Source: Clitopilus passeckerianus
Lineage: Eukaryota; Basidiomycota; Agaricomycetes; Agaricales; Entolomataceae
Direction: 5' to 3'
Length of the DNA: 64,000 bases
Assembly (NCBI GenBank): GCA_944990035.1
Contig: CALYLX010000159.1
Location: 1,834,489-1,898,488, forward strand
In this document: positions 1 to 13,469 of the stretch, piece after piece
Layout of the letters: every line of letters starts with the position of its first letter
How positions within the stretch are numbered: the first letter of the stretch is position 1
Notes under the pieces: model-generated
The model's database searches: none
What the model was told of the DNA's origin: nothing
What the model saw: only the letters and a program-made list of their open reading frames with translations
Position numbers and translations under genes: made by a program

Positions 1-2806
1 TGACCATGGACTCGTAAGGAGCTGGAAAGAAGACATGGATGTTACATTGGTCTTCGTAAGCTTTCATATGAGAAATCTCTCATGTCTGCATACTCATTGA
101 AGGGTTCAGTCTGGCCTGTACTCTGCCGTGTTGTCAGCCTTCGTTGTCGAAAGCTACAAGAATCTCCGGCCTGATCAGTCAGAGGCATCAACTATGCTAC
201 TCTTCCACATTTCCAAACAACTATCGACAACAGCAGGCGAGATCCCCGCAGCTACGAGCGCTCCATTCCAAGCCAAAACCTCCGATATCGCTTGCAATAT
301 CCTCTGGTTTCTAAGCCTCATCCTAGCGCTCTCTTGCGCTCTCCTCGCAACATTTGTGCAGCAATGGACGCGACAATTCTTGCATCGCACTTCTATTACA
401 AGAGCGCCCACAGCCCGTGCTCGCCTGATATCCTTTCTATACTTTGGTCTCAAGGACTTCAAGATGCACACCATTGTCGACATTATCCCATCACTCCTTC
501 ACCTCTCCCTATTTGCTTTTTTTGGAGGTCTAGTGGCCTTCCTACATCCCATAAACCCAGCTCTCCAATGGATGGTTATTGGATCACTTATCATCATCGC
601 ATGCACATACGCCTTTTTAACGATCATGCCAGTCATCAACCTCAGCTCACCCTACCAAACACCACTTTCCCCAATCATATGGCGGTCGTGGCAATCATTT
701 TGGTGGCTGCTTGAAAAGTTTTCTGGCTTGCGCCGCCTTGCCGGTGGATCCTGCTGGGGAGGTCATACCGAGGAAGTTTTACCGACTTCCTCCCCGCGGC
801 ATTATAATCTGACGTCCGCCATGGTCGCAGCCAGTCGTCAAGGACGTCAAGAGCGGGAATATAAATCGATGTCGTGGACCCTGAAGTCACTCAATGACGA
901 TCCCCAATTCTTGTCTTTCCTTGAAGCACTTCCTAACGTCATCTATGGACCGGGTGGCAAAATTCTGTTCAATAACCTACACCTCGTTAAACCCATTCTC
1001 GAAACTACCGATCCAGACGTGGACATCATCTCCAGGATATTCTGCTTGATCCAGCAATCCCAGGGGTACTGGTACGACGACGAACAATTCAAGCGCTGTT
1101 GCAAAGCTATCCCCAACGCGCTGTGGGCTCTAGCATATGCTTTAAATCGGTACCCGGCAACATTTGATCTGGGAAAGACTGGCCGATCTTCATGGTTCAC
1201 AAGGGATCAGCTTAATATCTTGGAGTCGACCTATAGCATTTCCATGGCGTACCTGATTTCCATCACTGCTCTCGTCGAGTCAAACATCCTGTTGTGTCAA
1301 GAAATCGATCTTAATTTATCAGTGCCGTACTCCCCAGCACTGCATTCTTCTCCCGTTTTCCCCGACTCGAGGAAGCAGGCTGAGGTCCTTCTCCACTTCC
1401 TGCATAAAGCGATAAACCACCTTCCCTATCCCTTCCATATGACCACCTCAACTTTCCACGCTCTCAAAGGCCATAGGCAAGCTCAGACCTTCGGAACAGC
1501 TGACATCTACGAGTCGCTAATTCAGCGATTATCGACCATCATGCCGGACGAGCACCAAGCGCCGTGGGACGTGATCTGCTATGCATCAATGCAAATATGC
1601 AACAAGGATATGGTTCCCGTCATCAGCCGATGCTTGAATAAAAGGATGAAGCTGCCTGTTAAGGAGGGGGCCCGTGGACCCTGGATACCTTTATGTCAGA
1701 GGGAGGATAACCACGTACCGGGCTATGCCCCGTTCCTTCGCGCCGTTATAGCGAACGGGGAATACATCGACGACTGTGTCAGGGCTTTACGAGATGTAAT
1801 CTGGTCGTTCGATAAGCCGCTTGAACATTGGGCAAACATTCCTTGCGCCGACCCACGTTGGTGGACTCGACTCGACTCGAACCGACATGGCTTAAGGTTC
1901 TCTCAGATGTTGAGGCCCAGCTTTCCCAATCTATCAATCAACCATCATCCCCCCTACTCTCCCTCGCCATCATGATCAAAGGCATGGTTCTCAAGAAGAC
2001 TTACCCACCCCCACCCCCGGAGGAAAAGGTCGATTTTAACCTTGCAAATTTTATTTCGACGCATATCAGCGACTCCATTTCGGTTGAACCCTCCCCTACC
2101 TTTAAAACTGTCAAAACCTCCTTCCTTGTTCTCGTACTCGAGCAACTCGAATGCATAGACCCCGACGAACCGAAATCGATCGCAACAGCTGAAAACACGC
2201 TCAGATTCCTCGAATGCGATGATTTGAGGGGTGTGGCGTACGTGGTCGACTCAGAGTTCACGCAGCGACTTGCCTCACAAACGAGAAGGTGCAGCGAGCT
2301 GTGGAGGTCCGACCCATCATCATCCGACCTGGCCACCATCCTGCATTATACCTGGACTCTGTGGGAGGAGGTAGACCGGCTGCCGGCAGTGCGCAGAGAT
2401 AAAATCTCCATACCAGAAGAGGTTGCCTCAGATATTGTGCAGGCGGCAGACATTATTATTGGATCGGGACCTGGCGCGGTTGATAATTTGTTGACCTCAG
2501 AGGTACCCAAAAGTACCGATAAGGATTCCAACGACGCTGGTAACGAATCCGACGACGCGGACGATGAACCCGATACGGACAGCGAATCCGAGAACCTTCC
2601 ATTCTCAGAGAGTTCGCTGAAACTGATAGAACGTGTCAAAGCAATCAAGGAAACTTGGGGTGAGCAACTTCTTATTCATTCTCATTCTGGTGCTGATATG
2701 ATAACGTTACGTGAATCAAGATATACCGAAGATCAAGCTGAAGACAGAAGTATGCAGCGTACCTAGCACGGAGATTCGAGAGCCTGAGGATGGAGCCACC
2801 GTTTAA
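1..2806 (+). pseudogene. DUF6535 membrane protein, copy 1 (5' end outside window, frameshifted)
   Basis: This is the first of four DUF6535-family genes; the family is typical of mushroom-forming fungi and its function is unknown. The visible part starts inside exon 1 (residues DHGLVRSWKEDMDV), followed by an intron at 56-109, a long exon from 110, an intron at 2660-2720 and a last exon to TAA at 2804-2806. Four hydrophobic segments lie in roughly the first 220 residues, around YSAVLSAFVVESY, ILWFLSLILALSCALLATF, IIPSLLHLSLFAFF and VIGSLIIIACTYAFL; the rest is a soluble helical region with an acidic stretch near the end. The frame breaks at 1864-1880, where a 5-bp unit is present three times. 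With one unit removed, exon 2 plus exon 3 is 877 codons and aligns with copy 2. I call it a pseudogene because of this break; a sequence error is possible but less likely for a 5-bp unit. Confidence 0.8.
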
Positions 2807-3309
2807 TATTTTAATCCTCAATTCACGCATTCCTGCCGCTGTTGAGCCGTGTTTCTGTATCGCATTTATATGACTTTATACTTGTACCCTCTACAATTCT
2901 AAAGCTCCTTACGTATACTCTATTTACTTCAACCATCGTGAAAACACTGAGCCATTGTGGTCCAGGTTGGTCCAGGATTGCAGGATTGTCATCCGGCGGT
3001 GAGCTTAGTCATCCTGGACGGAGCGCCGACATTGCCACAACTTCGAGGTAGCCCTGCCCAACTACTGCCCAACCATACTCACGTACATAACACCAATAAC
3101 TCGTTGCCATGCTTTCTTCAGTAGCATGCCCCCCTGGGACCACATTCAATCGAGTGGTGTCGATAGGCCTCAAGGCTGTGTCATACCCCGGGCGTCACAG
3201 CAACATAGCCTCGAAATTCAATGACGCCTACTCTGGCCGCTTGTAGGGAGCCGGCTGGGCCTCCTGGGGCTTCATAAATCGCATCTGTCATCTCATAGGC
3301 GTTGAAAAC
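2807..3309. other. intergenic, DUF6535 copy 1 to copy 2
   Basis: About 500 bases without a supportable gene. The last part before 3310 is the promoter of DUF6535 copy 2. I see no repeat or RNA gene here. Confidence 0.5.
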
Positions 3310-6124
3310 ATGCCTTTGATTGCTGAAGAGGACACGAGAGTCAGCGATGAAGCTTGTCGCCAGCTATGGCAAGTTTATCTCCGCGAGGCAGAACAGTACG
3401 ACCAAGGGCTAGTGAGGAGCTGGAAAGAGGACATGGACGTTACACTAGTTTTCGTAAGTGTTTTTTTACTTGAAAAGGTCTTCATTCTCAAGTGTACTCA
3501 TCCGAATATGCAGTCTGGTCTATACTCAGCCGTATTGACGGCCTTCATTGTCGAGAGCTACAAGAATCTGCAGCCTGATCAGTCGGAAGCTTCGACTATG
3601 CTGCTCCTGCATATCTCCGAACAACTGGCATCGTCCTCATCTGCGAGTGGAATTCCTCCAGCTACAGTCACTCCCTTCCAAGCCTGGCCCTCCGATATTG
3701 CTTGCAATATCCTTTGGTTTCTGAGCCTCATCTTAGCACTCTCTTGTGCTCTCCTCGCAACGTTTGTGCAACAATGGACGCGACACTTCCTGCATCGTAC
3801 GTCTATTCTAGGAGCATCAACATCCCGCGCTCGCTTTATATCCTTTCTTTATTTCGGCCTCAAGAACTTCAAGATGCACACAATCGTCGATATTATTCCG
3901 TCACTCCTCCACCTCTCCCTTTTCGCCTTCTTCGGTGGCCTGGTGGCCTTTCTAAATCCGATAAACCCTGCCCTCCAATGGCTGGTCGTTGGGTCGCTCA
4001 TCATTATCGCATGCACATATATCTTCTTTACGATGATGCCAATAATCAACCTTAGCTCACCCTACCAAACACCCATTTCTCCCATCATTTGGCGGTCCTG
4101 GCAGACATTCTGGTGGACACTTGAGAAACTCTTCGGCTTGCGCCGCCTTGCCAGTGGATTTTGCTGGGATGCACACACCGAAGAGGTTTTGCCAACATCT
4201 TCACAACGGCAGTATAATTTGACGTACGCCATGGTCGCTGCCAGTAATCAAGGACGGCAAGAGCGGGAGCATAAATCAATGGTGTGGACTCTAAAGTCAC
4301 TCAACGACGATACACAGCTCTTGCCGTTTGTCGAAGCGCTACCCGACGTCATCTTCGGGCTGGAAGGGAAGATCCACCTCGACAACCTCCACCTCATCCA
4401 GCCCATCCTTGAAACCACCGATCCAGATGTCGACATCATCGGCAGGATTTTCTCCTTAATCCGACATGCTCAAGACAACTGGTCAAAGGAGAATCACCGC
4501 GAACGCTGTATCGCTGCTATTCCCAATGCATTGTGGGTTATAGCGTACGCACTGAATCGGTGTCCGGAGCACTTCAATTTGAGGAAGACCGGTCGTGCTT
4601 CATGGTTCACATGGGAGCAAGTGCGTATTTTGGAGTCTCACCGAGACACCTCGAAATCGTGGATACTTCCCACCATTGCGCTCATCAAGTCAAATATGCT
4701 CATGTGCCAAGAAATAAACTCTATTTCGCCCCTACCCTATTCCCCTAGTACATATCCTCCTTCCTCTTTGCCAGTGGCAGACTCGAAAGAGCAGGCGGAG
4801 GTCCTTCTCGACTTCCTTAGCGACGCGGTGCAGCAGCTCCCCGACTATGTCTACAAGGCCTCCTCGACTTTCCATGCGCTTAAAGGCCACAGATATGCTC
4901 GGACGCTGGATACGACCACCATCTACGAGTCGTTGACCCAACGACTACCAACCGTCGTGCCGAAAGGGGAGTTGAAGGAGGGCGAGACCACCAATATACC
5001 ACTTTGGGACGTCCTCTGCTACGACCTTACCCAAATCTGTAACAAAGATATGCTCCCCGTCATCAGCCGCTGTTTGAACGAAAGAATGAAGTACCCTATC
5101 GACATTAAGGGCCCAGGGCCTTGGATACCTTGCTGCCAAAGGGAGGACAACCATATACCTGGCTACGTCCCTTTCCTATGCGCAGTCATAGCGAACGGCG
5201 AATACATCGACGATTGCATAACGACTTTACGGGACATCATTTGGTGCTTCGACAGGCCTATTGAAGGCGGGATGTTGATCGACCAGCTTGACCCCCGCTG
5301 GTGGATCGAACTTGAGCCAACTTGGCTCGAGGTCCTTGCGCAAATCAAGTCAAAGCTCTCTGAGGATGCCGACCAGTTATCTTCGCTGGCCTCCCTCGCC
5401 ATCATGATCGAAGGCATGGTCCTCAAGAAGAGCTATCCGCCCCCATCTGTGAAGGAAAAGGTCAATTTTGACCTAGCCAGGTTTATCTCGAGCCATATCA
5501 ACAACAACTTCATCCCCGCTGAACCCTGGCCCACGGTTGAGACCATCAGGCCGGCATTCCTCGTTCTCATTCTCCAGCAACTTGAATACCTCGACCCCAG
5601 CGAGCCGAAACCGGTCACGACTGCTGAAAATACACTTAGGTTCCTCGGATGAAAGGATTTGAGGGGTGTGGTGTACGAGGTCGAGTTGGGGCTTGTCCAA
5701 CGACTTGCCTCACAAATGAGGAGATGCTGTGAGCTGTGGGGTTCTGACCCGTCGTCAGCCAATCTGGTCGCCATCCTGGAGAATATCTTCACATTATGGG
5801 AAGATGTTAACGAATTGCCGGGAGTACCTGAGAGCGAAATTTCCCTTCCTGAAGATGTAGTCTCGAATATCGTGCAGGCAGCGGACATAATTCTCATGTT
5901 GGAACGTCATGTTGGAGATGATTTGGAGGTTGCTGAGGACTTGGATATCGAATCCCATGCCAACCCTCTCTCAAAGAGATCACCGAGGTTGATCGAACTT
6001 GCCAGCAAAATCAAGACGACATGGGGTGAGTAAACCTTTTCCGTGTTTTATCCTGCAGGACTGACATGAATATTATCAAGATATACACGAGGCGAACGGG
6101 ACCAGCAGGGAGATGGGCGTATAA
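3310..6124 (+). CDS. DUF6535 membrane protein, copy 2 (in-frame stop codon)
   Basis: The gene starts with ATG at 3310; exon 1 is 48 codons, the same length as in copies 3 and 4. Exons are 3310-3453, 3514-6025 and 6081-6124. The first intron (3454-3513) is 60 nt with no stop codon, so an unspliced reading stays open through it, but its ends match the introns of the other copies. Four hydrophobic segments lie within about the first 230 residues, followed by a large soluble part. A TGA at 5650-5652 interrupts the frame where copy 1 has a Cys codon (TGC). The same frame then continues for about 139 more codons to TAA at 6122-6124. The product would be 760 aa instead of 899 aa, losing the C-terminal helical part. 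It could be a truncated functional protein or a young pseudogene. Confidence 0.85.
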
Positions 6125-7537
6125 CTAGCTTGATGATTGCACGATCGTCAATGTCGGCAATCCACCTACCAACTTTATGTGCTTATGCTTACTATTCACG
6201 AATATCACCAGTTTGCCCCACCAAAGTACCTTTTCGTTTCACGTAGGCTGAGCTCTCGCCATCCCAACTCATTCTTCCCGCCTTCAGTTATTTTCTCGGA
6301 CTGCTTGGAGTTACACATCCCGGAATCAAGATTGTATATCTACTATATTACACGAGTATCTTCCCCTCCCGAATCAGCAACACGCAAGCACGTGCGTGTT
6401 CTTGTGGTCTCGTACCGAGGTACTATGCCGTCAATCGAAATTGAATCGGGCCTTCGATGCTGATTCATTACTTGCAGGATGGATTGAAAGATTCCTGATA
6501 CAGCAACACTATAGGTGCCAATCGACTGATCAGCTGTCCTGATTCATGCAAACTACCTTCAATGTAAGGCTCGCTGCAGCCTTCGAGTCAGCCTCAAGGA
6601 CTATTCGCCATGCTTTGGAGCCTCGTGGTCGGAAGTTTTGCCCGGCTGCAGCTGGTTCCTGCAGCGAGCGATCGAACGAAGCTTCAAGCAAAACGACCAT
6701 GACCCGGCCGCAGGTACAGAACATGTACGATATTCCCCAACTGGCTTCTTTCAGGCGTGCCCTCCTCGTTCTCGTATACTCTATTGTTATAATGCTAACT
6801 TTTCATAGATTGAATATGCCTTGTGGCTTGTCCTCCGGCTGCCAGATGATTCTGTGGTTACGACCTCTATCGTTTTGTGTTCTTGGTCTGCCTCTAATTC
6901 CTTGATCTCAAGCCAGTCGAACCTGGCTGGAATATGATCCTAACGAGTTTCACTGCATACTCAACGATTATGGCTGAGTGGCAGAAACCATATTGTCTGT
7001 GACCGGGTGCTCTTCTTTCGACGTGGTCTTCATCCTGTAAGTGCCTGATCCGATCTAATTGAGGGCCGTCTTAGAAATTAATAACTTGCTTCGACGTGTA
7101 GCTGTACTACTGTGCCTTGGTGCCAAGGCCATTCAAATGGGTGAATTGAATTGGTACGCCATCTCACACTAGCATTCTCGTATCATTTTTATAACTTCTG
7201 GATATGACGCCGTTATCTCCACAATCACAGGTTTAGCAGCCGTTGATCTGAGTCTTGAACGACATTTAATTTCCACCAGACGGCACGCGCTCTTCCCTTG
7301 ACGCATAAATACTGTTGCTACTGAATGCCATTTGCGTTCAACTCAGAAAATCTGCTCAGTTAGAAGGGCTCCACGAATCGCCGGTTTCACACTTTTGCCA
7401 GATATCATACTCTACGACGCAAGTTCTTTCAAATATACAGCCTTATTTTCTCCCGGCTTTGGCATACCGGATCCCGTTTCCGCGGCTCCTCCCCGAGGCA
7501 CCATTTTTCTGTCATCGAGGGAGATTGTGTAGCAAAA
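6125..7537. other. intergenic region with a possible small gene remnant (6560-6937)
   Basis: Most of this 1.4 kb has no recognisable gene. Around 6560-6937 there may be a small gene or remnant: a convincing intron 3' end (branch-like GCTAAC just before TTTTCATAG, ending at 6808) leads into an open stretch beginning IEYALWLVLRLPDD that stops at 6935-6937. Two upstream frames can be joined to it, so I could not fix a protein. A TATA-like ATAAAT lies near 7305, in the promoter of the following MFS gene. Confidence 0.3.
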
Positions 7538-9432
7538 ATGTCCCAAGATTCTACTACACGCCATGAAATTGGAGAAGAGATTCTTCAGAAACACATCACG
7601 GAGGATTATGTCGCACCAGTCGCGATTGTTCTGCCTGCCGCTGCACCCAGCGATGAGTTCGATTCTGGCTCTCAGAAGGAGACCTCGCCAGAACCACCCA
7701 CGAAGAAGCAAAAGACATCGGCCAATGTCCAGTTTGCAGCACTCTGCTGGTCACTCTTCCTCGCAGGCTGGAACGACGGTACTACTGGCCCTCTGCTTCC
7801 GCGAATCCAAGAAGTTTATCATGTAAGCTGTTGTATATCGGGGCGTTCAGAACGTGCTAAATTCCCATGAAGGTCGGATTCGCTGTCGTCTCTCTGCTAT
7901 TCGTTCTTGCATGTGTTGTAAGTATCATCCCGCAACAGGAGACGTATCCATGACAAGTAATCCGTAGGGATTCGTTGGAGGAGCTCTCCTGAATGTGCCA
8001 TTATCGGAAAAGCTTGGATTTGGAAAGGTACGTTGCATTATTGACATATTTCTTACAAACCTCTCAGATGCCTTTGCAGGTTCTTGCCCTAGGTACGCCA
8101 CGGATCCCCATCCGTCTTCCCCGAGACTAATTTATCGTGTCAGGGTCCCTACTACAGGTTGTGGCGTACTGTTTGCAAGCTCCCGCTCCGCCCTTTCCGG
8201 TCTTTGCAATATCGTACACGCTGAACTGCGCTGGGCAGGCGATGCAGGTGTGTAAAGCCCATTTCTCAAATGTAATCCAGGCTCATGCTCACCAACGAAC
8301 CTCGAGTTAGGATGCTCAGGCCAATGGTTTTATCGCGGGTATACCCAACTCCGAACATAGAATGGGTTTACTACACGCTGCCTACGGTAAGGGGATGACT
8401 TCCTCACGAGAAAGCGCAACTAATCTGAAATCTATAGGCGCTGGAGCCCTTTCGGCTCCTCTTATTGCAACTCAATTTGCGCAGATGAAGCACTGGTCAT
8501 TCTTTTTCCTGATCTCTCTCGGAGTCGCCCTCTTGAACACACTCCTTCTGACCACTGTATTTCGGTTCCGGAGCCATCGACGTTAGTTCCCTCTGCTTTC
8601 ACTATATAATGAAAGTTCTTTCATCTAACCTTGCTCGTAGAATGTCTAGAGGATATTGGCCTGCCTCCCAATACAGCGCAAGAAGACCAGAAAGGCACGT
8701 TCAAGGAAATACTGAGTCATAAAAATGTCCATCTCCTCGCATTCTTCATCTTTATGTACGTCGGCGTTGAGGTCACGCTTGGTGGATGGATCGTCACTTT
8801 CATTATCAACCAACGTGGCGGAGGCGCGTCTTCTGGATATGTTTCGGCCGGATTCTTTGGCGGCCTTATGTTTGGTAGAGTGGCACTTCTTTGGGTGAAC
8901 AAGAAGGCTCGTGAAAACTGTTTACTGCTCTCAAATGTGAATAACCAACACGACGCACAGGTCGGCGAATCTCGTGTTATCTTCATCTACTCCATTCTGG
9001 CCATAGGGTAAGTCTTTTCTTTTCTCTATTCCTCTACTTAGCTCTCAGACTCTTCAAGCCTCGAACTGGTCGTATGGCTCGTTCCATCGCTGGTGGGAGA
9101 CGCAATCGCTGTCTCCTTTGTTGGAGTACTGCTCGGCCCAATGTTTCCTGTCACGATGACCGTAGCAGGTCGTGTTCTGCCTCATTGGATCCTAACGGGG
9201 TCCATCGGATGGATCGCTGGTTTCGGACATGCTGGAGGCGCCGTCTTCCCATTTACCACAGGCGCTCTTTCATCCAGGTTTGGTATCAGGAGTTTGCAGC
9301 CCCTGTGAGTACCTTCGTTCAACCTTTTCGAAAATTCGGCGAAGCCTGACCTCGTTAAATAGGATTGTGGCTATGATGGTCGTGATGACTATTGCGTGGG
9401 CGTTGGTGCCCAAAAGACCTATTAAGGCCTGA
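7538..9432 (+). CDS. MFS transporter, BSC6-like, copy 1
   Basis: This is a multi-pass major facilitator superfamily transporter of the fungal 'bypass of stop codon 6' type; the substrate is unknown. Exons are 7538-7822, 7873-7917, 7968-8027, 8080-8092, 8144-8247, 8311-8386, 8438-8581, 8641-8906, 8961-9007, 9059-9304 and 9363-9432, summing to 452 codons (451 aa). The N-terminus is a hydrophilic tail of about 65 residues. Family stretches shared with the other copies are GWNDGTTGPLLPRIQEVYH, GGWIVTFIINQRGGGASSGY and SIGWIAGFGHAGGAVFPF. Exon 4 is only 13 nt. The intron at 8907-8960 starts with GC instead of GT, and its 54 nt are open in frame. The gene sits between two pairs of DUF6535 genes, while its relatives lie 25-48 kb away on the opposite strand. 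No break was found. Confidence 0.9.
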
Positions 9433-9904
9433 ATTTTCCATTTCACGACCCAAAGGCATAGATGCGGCCTGGCTTACTCTTTTCTCCATATGTGTATATT
9501 CATCGTAATCTATTGGGGTTTTTTACACGGCTTTCCAGTTTTCGCGAGTTCAATGTTGATACAGTACGGTAATTAATACGACTTTAATTCCTCATTTGAA
9601 AGCGTATATGCAGTTATGAACCATGCACTTTCGGAGAAGCCGGCCTCGTTTTCCGGATGTTGACTAGCCATTGTGATGGTCGTATTCAAGTGTGACTGCT
9701 TGGCGAGACTTTCGACCTCGGTCCCCAAGGTCACTCCGCATTTCTATTGCGAAGGCTGTAGATCACGGCCCAACATGGCGTTCAAGGCTGTGAAGTCGTT
9801 GTACTCGCCACATCTACCCTGGACACACCTAACTTACTCTGAAAGAGCTCTACTGGTCCTGCACGGCCTAATTCTGTACCAAATACCAGTGTCATTCCGG
9901 AGTG
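9433..9904. other. intergenic, MFS copy 1 to DUF6535 copy 3
   Basis: About 470 bases holding the 3' flank of the transporter and the promoter of DUF6535 copy 3. I see no further gene or repeat. Confidence 0.5.
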
Positions 9905-12827
9905 ATGTCTACCGACTTGAATGAGGAAGCAAGATTGACGGAGGATGCATGTGGGAAGCTATGGGAAATATATCTCGAGGAGGCGCACCGCTACGACGAA
10001 GGGCTTGTTAGGAGTTGGAAGGAAGACATGGATGTTATTCTGGTATTCGTAAGTCCATATTTTGCGTGTCTCCTTCATGTTTTGACAGTTAGTAATGATA
10101 TTGCTGGTTCGGTTCCTGTAGTCTGGTTTATACTCTGCTGTTCTTACAGCTTTTGTCGTCGAAAGTTACAAGACGTTGCAGCCTGATCAAACGGAGGTGA
10201 CCTCCTCCCTCCTCCTGCATATCTCGCAGCAGTTGGCCAATGGCGGGATGGAGACGGCTGCAACGATTGAACATTTCACGCCAGATCCCTCAGCTGTGGC
10301 CTGCAACATTCTGTGGTTCTTGAGCCTCACCCTCGCGCTTTCTTGCGCCTTCCTTGCAACGTTCGTCCAGCAATGGACCCGACACTTCCTACACAGGACA
10401 ACGATCCTGCGTACCCCGACTGCACGGGCTCGTCTCTTCTCATACCTATACTTTGGCCTCAAGAATTTTCAGATGCACACCATCGTAGACGTGATCCCGT
10501 CAATTCTGCATCTCTCCCTGTTTTCATTCTTCGCAGGACTCATTGCATTTCTGCATACCGTCAACTCTGCCGTTCGATGGCTAATTTCTGGCGCACTTAT
10601 CGTCATAGCATGCATCTACGCCACTTTCACCTTCATGCCATTGTTCAAGCTAAGCTCCCCATACCAGACCCCGTTGTCACCGATGATTTGGCGTCTCTGG
10701 CAGTCATTCTGGTGGAGCTTGGAAAAGTTTACCAGCTTACGTCGCAACATATTTTGTTGCTTCGGGAGCGCCGACATTTTACCCCTGGCGTCTGAAAGAC
10801 AGTATAACTTAACCTACGCTATGGTCGCAGCAAGTTACGTCGAGCACGAGGAACGAGAGACGAAGTCAATGAGCTGGACGCTCAGGTCACTCACAGATGA
10901 CTACGAGCTGTTGCCCTTCGTGGAGGCTCTGCCGGATGTTATATTTGGAATCGAAGGAAAACTGCACACTAGCAACTTCTATCTCATTCGGCCTTTACTC
11001 GAGACCACCGATCCTTCCATGGACATCATATCACGACTCTTCGCCCTCATGGTCAATGCCCAGAACTACTGGGTGACAGATGCCCACCGGCAACGGTGTA
11101 CTATTGCAATCCCCAGAGCATTGTGGGCAATAGCATACCTGCTCAACACGTGCCCGAACGAGTTCTCGTTGAGGAAAACCGGGCGTCAATCCTGGTTCTC
11201 CAAGGACCAGGTACGCAAACTTGAGGGCGAGAAGTGGAACATGATGTTGGATTGGTACTACCCCGCGGCAGCGCTCATCAAATCAAACATCTGCCTGTGC
11301 AGCGACAACGACGGTGCTTCCTTTGATTCCTCCAACTTTGACGGACCACCATATTTTAACCAAAGCCAAGAGGCAGAGGAAGAGCAGGCCCGTATCCTCA
11401 TTGATTACCTGCGCGAGTCATCCAAGGATCCTTTCGTCTTCATGTTTGCCCCTACTTTCTTTGCCCTCTACGGCCATAGGTTCACGGAGAAGCTTGACAA
11501 AACCCCCATTTATGACAACTTGCTTGGCCTGCTTCGCGAATGCAAGCCCAACGAAGCCGATCGAATAGCCACCAAGATCGATCCTGTGTTTCGAGCGATG
11601 TTGATGATATCCGACAAATCCCAGGCCCTACATATCAGCGAATACCTTAACGAAAGGGTTAGACGGACATGGGCCCCAACGCAGTGGTTATGGCTAATAC
11701 CAGACATTGCAGAGCCCAGGAATAGGCCGAAGTTTCCCAATGACGCTGGCCACAAGCGTCTCATCCGTGCCGTCCTTGACCACGGGGTTGGACCTACAGA
11801 GTGCGTTGAAGCACTTAGGGGCCTCCTATGGTGCTTTGACCAGCTCGATGGGGCTAGAATACACCCCGACGATTACGACTTCCTTGACCAGACTTGGTGG
11901 AGCGAGGTGGACCCAATCTGGTTAGAGGCCCTGTCCCGGATTGAAGACCTACGGCCCGACGAAATCACTGCTGCTCACGAGTCGTTGGCTGTGATGATCA
12001 AAGCAATGGTGCTGAAGAAGATTCATGCAAGTCATTCGTCAGGCGGAACCAGCCTTGATGTGGATCCTGTCAAGTTCATTGAAGCCCAAATTGGCGATTC
12101 CAGCCTAGTGTCAGGACCGCCAGACCCCTTCGCTATGAAGTCAGCATTCACCAAGCTCGTTGTTCGACAGCTCGAGGTTATGGATCTTACCCAATGGGCC
12201 ACTTCTTCCCACCCTCGCGATACGCTGGACTTCCTCCAATACGACACACTGATTGGTGCCGGCTATACTGTCTCGTCAGAACTCGCACAGCAGCTTGCCG
12301 ATCAGACCAAACGTCGATGCGAGGAATGGAGAACCAGTCCTTCCTATTTGCGGGAGACGCTAGAAGTCGTCTGGGTTCTGTGGGAGCCCGAGGAGAGTAT
12401 GAACTCATATGGGGCTGAGGTCAAGGCAGAAGAGATACGCACAAAGATCGGGATTACGCAGGAAACGGCATGTGCAATTGCCCAGGCGGCTCAGGCGATA
12501 TTAAGGCAGGACGACGACAACAGAAGCGGATGGTTATCTTACAATGCATCCGGGCTCTTGATGGCCCGCATAAGAAATGCTCAAAGGTTCTGGGAGGATC
12601 ACTTCCCATATCTGCTTCCGTTACCCCCTGTTGTCGAATCCGAACTCGACGAGAATATAGGATCCAGCGTCATGGAGGGGCAGGAGGGACATCAAGAGCC
12701 AGGGTCTCCTGCCTCTGGAAAGGTTGGTAGTGGTCACCATCCGCCTACAATACCTGCTCCTGAGTCAAGACCGCCTTCGAGGTCTAGGAGTGTGGAATCT
12801 TTTCGTTCGTGGCGAATCGTTCAGTAA
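9905..12827 (+). CDS. DUF6535 membrane protein, copy 3
   Basis: This is an intact DUF6535 gene of 949 aa with exons 9905-10048 (48 codons) and 10122-12827. I chose the ATG at 9905 because it gives the same exon 1 length as copies 2 and 4. Exon 1 carries the family signature around LWEIYLEEAHRYDEGLV and SWKEDMDVILVF. Exon 2 opens with four hydrophobic segments (YSAVLTAFVVESY, ILWFLSLTLALSCAFLATF, VIPSILHLSLFSFFAGL, LISGALIVIACIYATF), which suggests a multi-pass membrane protein. A long soluble region follows, with a polar Pro/Ser-rich tail in the last 70 residues. It is closest to copy 4. Function is unknown. Confidence 0.92.
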
Positions 12828-13469
12828 TCGATACTTCAATTTTGTCTAATTATATTCAGAGTTTGTATATTACGTCTGGGATAAACCTACATGCGAAGCC
12901 CTCATCCGGTCCCATGAGGCTATTAACGAACTGGCATTGCTGTTCTGCGAAATATTTGTTGGGCTTTAATGCTGCAAACACGGTTTCAACTTGGTTTCAA
13001 CAGGAAACCAACCAGGTAACCAGGAATCAGCCCCAAACGGGGCAACGGTTTGACCGTGGCCTGCCAAATTAGGCTACCTTCGGCTGGTCTCGGTGATCCG
13101 AGTTGGACATAGCGCTTATCTCGGAGTCGTCTTCCTATGATACCTCAATTTTGCCGCCTGTCTGCTTCCATTAGGAGACTATGACTGTAGCAGCCTATTC
13201 AGCTGTATTAACGGCGACCTCCGCAAATAGCAAGCCTCCGACTCGTCTTTGAGTAGCCATGCGTCCTTAATCCACTAGATGCATGGCCAGCACGCGTTCT
13301 TGAGAAATGAATTACCATCAAGATCTGCCAGAATGTAGCAGCCTCGAGGCCATTCTACATGCCGTTTCTTGTCATACATATCTTGCGGCGTGGACCATAC
13401 AACGACCAGAGGGTCTGAACTCGAGTTCTCGTCGCCACTGCACCTACCTCTGCTTCATAGTCGCCAGTG
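12828..13469. other. intergenic, DUF6535 copy 3 to copy 4
   Basis: About 640 bases with no supportable gene. It holds the 3' flank of copy 3 and the promoter of copy 4. Confidence 0.5.
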
